Shown: piece by piece, positions 60,654 to 64,000 of the stretch
How positions within the stretch are numbered: the first letter of the stretch is position 1
Layout: every line of letters starts with the position of its first letter
Assembly: GCF_001399675.1 (NCBI RefSeq)
Contig: NZ_LJCO01000045.1
Location: 82,112 to 146,111, forward strand
Length of the DNA: 64,000 bases
Direction: 5' to 3'
DNA from: Paenalicyclobacillus ferrooxydans
GTDB lineage: Bacteria; Bacillota; Bacilli; Alicyclobacillales; Alicyclobacillaceae
Notes under the pieces: model-generated
Seen by the model: only the letters and a program-made list of their open reading frames with translations
What the model was told of the DNA's origin: nothing
Databases searched by the model: none
Made by a program: the position numbers and the translations under genes

Positions 60654-61166
60654 TTACACCGTCAAGCTTTGGTCACTATGCTCCGTCACTAACAGCATGT
60701 CATCGATTTCTTGTTCCGCTTTATAGTTGATAGCGAAATCAATCACCGATTCATGCTTATCCCGAGCCGCCTGGCGATTTTGACTCATCATAATGATTGG
60801 AGCTTGGAATGCTGCGATGAAAGACAGGCAAAGGTTTAGCAAGATAAATGGTGGCTTATCAAAATGTAAGGGTGCCGTAAGCCGCACGGTATTCCACGTG
60901 ATCCAAAGCGAAAGGACAACAGCAAAAATCACGATGAACGTCCAACTGCCGCCAAACGCAGCGATTTTGTCGGCCAATCGATGCGCCCACTTGGTCTGCT
61001 GTCGATAATCTTCATCAATTTGCTGAATGATTCGACTTTCATACTCATTCACCAATCGGTCGATCCGCTTGGCATCCGTTTCTGTAATCGGAATATCGAA
61101 GCCTTCAAACGTCAATGGTTCTTCATCCAATACGTGAGGCTTGACATAATAATTTCGCTTTACCAC
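60654..61166 (-). CDS. DUF1003 membrane protein, C-terminus formed by transposon end
   Basis: 170 residues from GTG 61166 (AGGAG upstream). Two helices (SWTFIVIFAVVLSLWITWNTV and PPFILLNLCLSFIAAFQAPIIMMSQNRQAARD) with the DUF1003 signature. The last codons (SLTV, stop) lie in the transposon's terminal TGACGGTGTAA, so the original C-terminus was cut off and replaced. The conserved core is intact. DUF1003 genes often occur with metal-transport genes; an NRAMP-type gene lies 1 kb away on the same strand. Confidence 0.85.
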   Translation of the reverse strand: MVKRNYYVKPHVLDEEPLTFEGFDIPITETDAKRIDRLVNEYESRIIQQIDEDYRQQTKWAHRLADKIAAFGGSWTFIVIFAVVLSLWITWNTVRLTAPLHFDKPPFILLNLCLSFIAAFQAPIIMMSQNRQAARDKHESVIDFAINYKAEQEIDDMLLVTEHSDQSLTV

Positions 61167-61424
61167 GACAGAACCACTCCTTTGAGCAACGAATCGAGCA
61201 CAACGAATCCACGATACTGTAGGCCCTACAATTGCATCCCCGTATACAGCCATCTCACATTCAGGATCCGTATTCTATGCGTTATTCATTGCGTTTTCGC
61301 AGTCAGGTTGTACTTTTATCGTATGGTCCATAGCCCCAGATTGCAAATCGAATGCATTCACAGCACGATGTCACACGGGTCTAAAAGGATGTGTCTTAGA
61401 TTGTTCCGCTCGGGGTGATGCGGT

Positions 61425-61925
61425 ATGGTTGGTATATCACGGAACATTGTGAGCCATTTGTTTGGCGACGAAGACTTTGACGACGTAAAAGGTATTACAG
61501 AGCTAAGAAGTGTTCTGTTGGAGTCAGTAAAACAACCGAGATATTTCCATACACGCCAACCGAGAAAGCGTGGTGACGAAGCGGAAGAAACGGGGGTAAT
61601 AACAACGATAATCCGAGCCGTCTTTCTCTTCCTTGTAGCAGGTCTCGCCGAGATTGGTGGTGGCTATCTGATTTGGCAATGGCTCAAAAATGGAAAGTCC
61701 CTATGGGTCGGAATCATTGGCGCCATTGTGATGATTTTGTATGGCGTCGTCGCCACCCGCCAAGAATTCTCCTTCGGCAAAACATATGCCGCCTACGGTG
61801 GGATCTTCATCGCAATGGCTGTCCTGTGGGGCTGGTTCATTGACAAGCGGTTTCCCGACTGGAGCGAATGGGTCGGTGCCGGGATTTGTCTTGTGGGCGT
61901 TGCAGTGATGTTGCTGAAAAAATAG
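61425..61925 (+). CDS. YnfA/UPF0060 membrane protein with N-terminal extension
   Basis: 166 residues; four helices in the last 110 (IIRAVFLFLVAGLAEIGGGYLIWQWL; IIGAIVMILYGVVATRQE; YAAYGGIFIAMAVLWGWFIDK; WVGAGICLVGVAVMLL). This is the YnfA drug/metabolite-transporter-like family, normally about 108 residues. The 55-residue extension (MVGISRNIVSHLFGDEDFDDVKGITELRSVL...) has no counterpart; no good internal start codon is seen where the family usually begins (IIRA). So either the extension is real or the start is non-standard. Confidence 0.75.
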   Translation: MVGISRNIVSHLFGDEDFDDVKGITELRSVLLESVKQPRYFHTRQPRKRGDEAEETGVITTIIRAVFLFLVAGLAEIGGGYLIWQWLKNGKSLWVGIIGAIVMILYGVVATRQEFSFGKTYAAYGGIFIAMAVLWGWFIDKRFPDWSEWVGAGICLVGVAVMLLKK

Positions 61926-62011
61926 TCCCTCGTTCGGCAGAATGGGAGTCTAATACTCAACTGATTGCGCCGCTGCACCAGTGGTAAACCACAACGACCT
62001 GGAAGATCGAA

Positions 62012-62050
62012 CAAAAAAGCTCACTCCCCATTCAAAAGAGGTGTGAGCTT
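62012..62050 (-). terminator. Terminator of the NRAMP-type gene
   Basis: Minus strand AAGCTCACACC pairs with GGAGTGAGCTT (one mismatch), loop of 12, followed by TTTTTTG, 70 bases after the stop. Confidence 0.8.
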
Positions 62051-62119
62051 GGTATAGGTCAATGGTCTGTACATAAGGCTTCGCATCATACTTTGAAAGA
62101 TTGCCTCCGGTGACACGGT

Positions 62120-63742
62120 TTAAGCCCCAATGGAAAGCTGAACAATCTTTACGACAAGCATAACAACGGCGATGACGAGGTAACCCCGCAAGGTTGCCAT
62201 CGCCAACTTTTGTGCAGGCGACCATACTGCTTTGGGCAATCTAGCAAGCGGTGGCATTCTCCAACTGTAGCGATCTTCTTCTGAAGAAACAGGTTTTGCA
62301 GATTGGCGTTTCCGATACGATGCAAGTCCGGCCGCCACGAGTCCAAGCAACAGCACGCCCGCCAGTGCGAGACTCAACAGTGTAACGTTCACATTGGGGA
62401 AGAATGTTACAACCGCTAGAATCAGTGACAGTACAACCAATACCCCGACGATAACGGCGCCGATAATGTTCACCCATGGACGATTGACCCATGGTCCTAA
62501 GACCGCCTTGTCATTACACAACAGCAACAGAAAAACGGTCGCACTTGGGAGAAGGATACCTGCTAAAGCCTGCACACCGGTTGTAATCAGCCCAAGCGGT
62601 GCATGTGGGATAACCACGATCCCCGCAGACACCAATATGACTGCACCGTACACCAGGTAGAAGCTGAGTCCATCCTTCATTGATCGATGGAGAGAGTGTT
62701 TGGTCCCGAAAACATCACCGAACGCATACGAGGTCGACAGTGTAACTGCAGCCGCCCCAATCAACGATGCATTCAGCAGAATGATGGCAAACAAGTCCCC
62801 TGCCAAGGCACTGACGTGCTGCGACAGTCCTGTTATCACAGTGCCAGCATTCACGAATTGCCCCGCCAAGCTGGTTCCTTGAAAGGCGAAAGCCGTCGTT
62901 GCGATGAGCGCCGTCGCCCCAATGACGACAACAACGGATCCAATGACCGTATCCGCCCGTTCGTACGACATCCACCGTGGCGTCAATCGCTTATCAATCA
63001 CGTTTGACTGTTGGAAGAATAACTGCCAAGGTGCTACCGTGGTGCCGACCATGCCAATAATGAGCAACAGTGCGTTCGAGGTAAGCCCGCCACGGACTCC
63101 GGGTAGCAAGAATCCTGTAACCACAGGTTTAACAGCCGGATGACTCATGAAGACAAGTGGAATGACCAAGAAATTGGCCACGACCATGACATACATGAAC
63201 CGCTCCCAACGGCGAAAACTCCCAGTCACCGTCATACCAATCAACAAAATTGATGCCAGGATAACGGAAACGAGCGGGTTCACTCCGAAATGGGCCATCG
63301 CCATTCTTATCCCGATAAATTCCGTCACGATAGTTAAAACGTTCAGTATGAATAAGTCCCCAACGGAAAAGGCTCCCCAGAACTTCCCGAACCGTTCGAA
63401 AATGAGTCTGGCATGGCCGACCCCTGTGACCAGCCCAAGCCGAACCACCATCTCCTGATTCACAATGAGCACAGGAACCAGAAGAAGGAGAACCCAGAGC
63501 AGACTCGTTCCGAAATCTTGCCCAGCCTGTGCATACGTCGCAACTCCGCCCGCATCATTATCACCAACCATCACAATGAGCCCCGGTCCCATGATGGCAA
63601 GCAGAGTCAGAACACGGTTTTTCCAGCTCCTACGAGTTCCGTTATCATCAACACGCACCGTGCCCAGTGCGCCTTGGATGTCACCAACGTGCTGGCTGTC
63701 CAGAACAGCCGTTTCTTCTTGAATCGCCAAATTTGTGCGCAT
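62120..63742 (-). CDS. NRAMP-related divalent-cation transporter, Mg2+-type sites
   Basis: 540 residues from ATG 63742 (GGAGG nine bases upstream); a GTG at 63853 with AAGGAGGT would add 37 residues. About 11 membrane helices. In helix 1 the canonical DPGN reads DAGG (VGDNDAGGVATYAQAG): the Asn ligand is Gly. In helix 6 the canonical (A/M)PHxxF is VAPWQLFFQQS: Met to Ala, His to Trp. Such changes mark the NRAMP-related magnesium transporters (NRMT), so Mg2+ and not Mn2+/Fe2+ is the likely substrate. Assignment from residues only. Confidence 0.8.
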   Translation of the reverse strand: MRTNLAIQEETAVLDSQHVGDIQGALGTVRVDDNGTRRSWKNRVLTLLAIMGPGLIVMVGDNDAGGVATYAQAGQDFGTSLLWVLLLLVPVLIVNQEMVVRLGLVTGVGHARLIFERFGKFWGAFSVGDLFILNVLTIVTEFIGIRMAMAHFGVNPLVSVILASILLIGMTVTGSFRRWERFMYVMVVANFLVIPLVFMSHPAVKPVVTGFLLPGVRGGLTSNALLLIIGMVGTTVAPWQLFFQQSNVIDKRLTPRWMSYERADTVIGSVVVVIGATALIATTAFAFQGTSLAGQFVNAGTVITGLSQHVSALAGDLFAIILLNASLIGAAAVTLSTSYAFGDVFGTKHSLHRSMKDGLSFYLVYGAVILVSAGIVVIPHAPLGLITTGVQALAGILLPSATVFLLLLCNDKAVLGPWVNRPWVNIIGAVIVGVLVVLSLILAVVTFFPNVNVTLLSLALAGVLLLGLVAAGLASYRKRQSAKPVSSEEDRYSWRMPPLARLPKAVWSPAQKLAMATLRGYLVIAVVMLVVKIVQLSIGA

Positions 63743-63875
63743 GAACCTCATCCTCCTTGAAGACGTGATAGGAGGGACAGAAATCCCCTGTTTGTAATCC
63801 TGACCAACAAAAATCGCAACAGTGTCGCTCATGACTAGGGCCTGCGTCCACACCTACCACCTCCTTCAAAGAGCA

Positions 63876-64000
63876 ATCGGGTAAGAGGGGGTAAGAAGCC
63901 CCCGTCTCCCCACACCACCGTACATGCGGGTCCGCATACGGCGGTTCGCCATGCTTGCCCAACCATGACCACATGGTTGATGGGATGATGTGTGATTCGT
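63876..64000 (-). mobile_element. Group II intron, 3' end (domains V and VI), cut by window edge
   Basis: Minus strand: domain V is a 38-base stem-loop with CGAACCGCCGTATGCGG and CCGCATGTACGGTGGTG (63911-63948). It is followed by GACGGGGGCTTC...CCCCC, the domain VI stem, a TCTTACCCGAT end and then the exon. The intron end lies about 25 bases before an AAGGAGGT ribosome-binding site of the NRAMP-type gene. The intron body and any reverse transcriptase lie outside the window. Confidence 0.65.

Larger units (their letters stand above)
57463..60664 (+). mobile_element. Transposon with Mu/IstA-type transposase, ExeA ATPase and DUF5348
   Basis: Four cargo-free plus-strand genes (DUF6431-like, DDE transposase, AAA ATPase, DUF5348-like) overlap head to tail. 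The right end has two copies of CGGACAxCTTACxCCGTCA (60622-60664). The left end near 57463 has a diverged TGACGTAATTGCCTGTCC. This set is a recurring transposon architecture of Bacillota, related to Tn7/Mu-type systems (transposase plus ATPase). Exact ends and target duplication are uncertain: the flanks share only AAGC. Confidence 0.7.

Noticed and set aside
1..64000. CRISPR arrays, tRNA and rRNA genes
   Set aside because: No regularly spaced repeats and no complete cloverleaf or rRNA sequence were found; the CCACCA ends are isolated 3' fragments.

Overview
The window looks like chromosomal DNA of an endospore-forming member of the Bacillota. The signs are a complete gerAA-gerAB-gerAC germination operon, Bacillus-type DbpA and YdjO proteins, strong AGGAGG ribosome-binding sites and frequent TTG/GTG starts. 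An Alicyclobacillaceae-like host (soil or mine, metal-exposed) is my inference and not proven. No rRNA, tRNA or CRISPR array was found. Accessory and eroded DNA dominates.

Layout. 1-2.9 kb: end of an EAL protein, a GAF-GGDEF protein, and remnants of a transposase, a serine recombinase and a cold-shock gene. 3-12 kb: a cold/RNA region with two DEAD-box helicases (CshA-like and DbpA), an intact cold-shock gene with a long leader, ydjO, eroded copies of a cold-shock gene and of a fatty-acid desaturase, and two CBO0543-type membrane proteins. 12.1-20.9 kb: an arsenic island with arsR-arsB-arsC, two half-size ArsA ATPases, ArsD, a Cys-tailed CMD-like protein, an ArsR-FmdE-TSUP operon, and an ArsP-like permease with a 49-residue Cys-rich protein and a third ArsR. 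20.9-23.1 kb: one large protein with a C-terminal HEPN-like motif. 23.1-44.3 kb: a defence and mobility island with a Gabija-like OLD nuclease/UvrD pair, a type I restriction system (hsdMSR plus a Ymh-family gene), an archaeo-eukaryotic-type primase, three large serine recombinases and a series of very small genes, one of them a resolvase fold without its catalytic serine. 44.6-53.6 kb: an E1/ThiF-like fragment, the ger operon, and class I ribonucleotide reductase under a cobalamin riboswitch. 53.7-57.3 kb: a mercury operon (MerF-like, CmtR-like ArsR, thioredoxin-like protein, CcdA, MerA). 57.5-60.7 kb: a four-gene transposon that has altered the end of a DUF1003 gene. 61-64 kb: YnfA, an NRAMP-related transporter with altered metal-site residues, and the 3' end of a group II intron.

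The most interesting structural signal is a family of short sequences at about 5.14, 11.91, 12.14, 20.85, 23.07 and 44.22 kb. They resemble the 3' end of tmRNA (ssrA), several with a terminator just downstream, and they fall exactly between the functional modules. The last one sits in the 3' end of a serine recombinase gene. I read the region as an accretion of integrative elements at an ssrA-like attachment site, each leaving a scar and delivering cargo (arsenic resistance, a HEPN protein, a defence island with its own primase and recombinases). This is inference from the sequence and needs alignment and comparison with related genomes.
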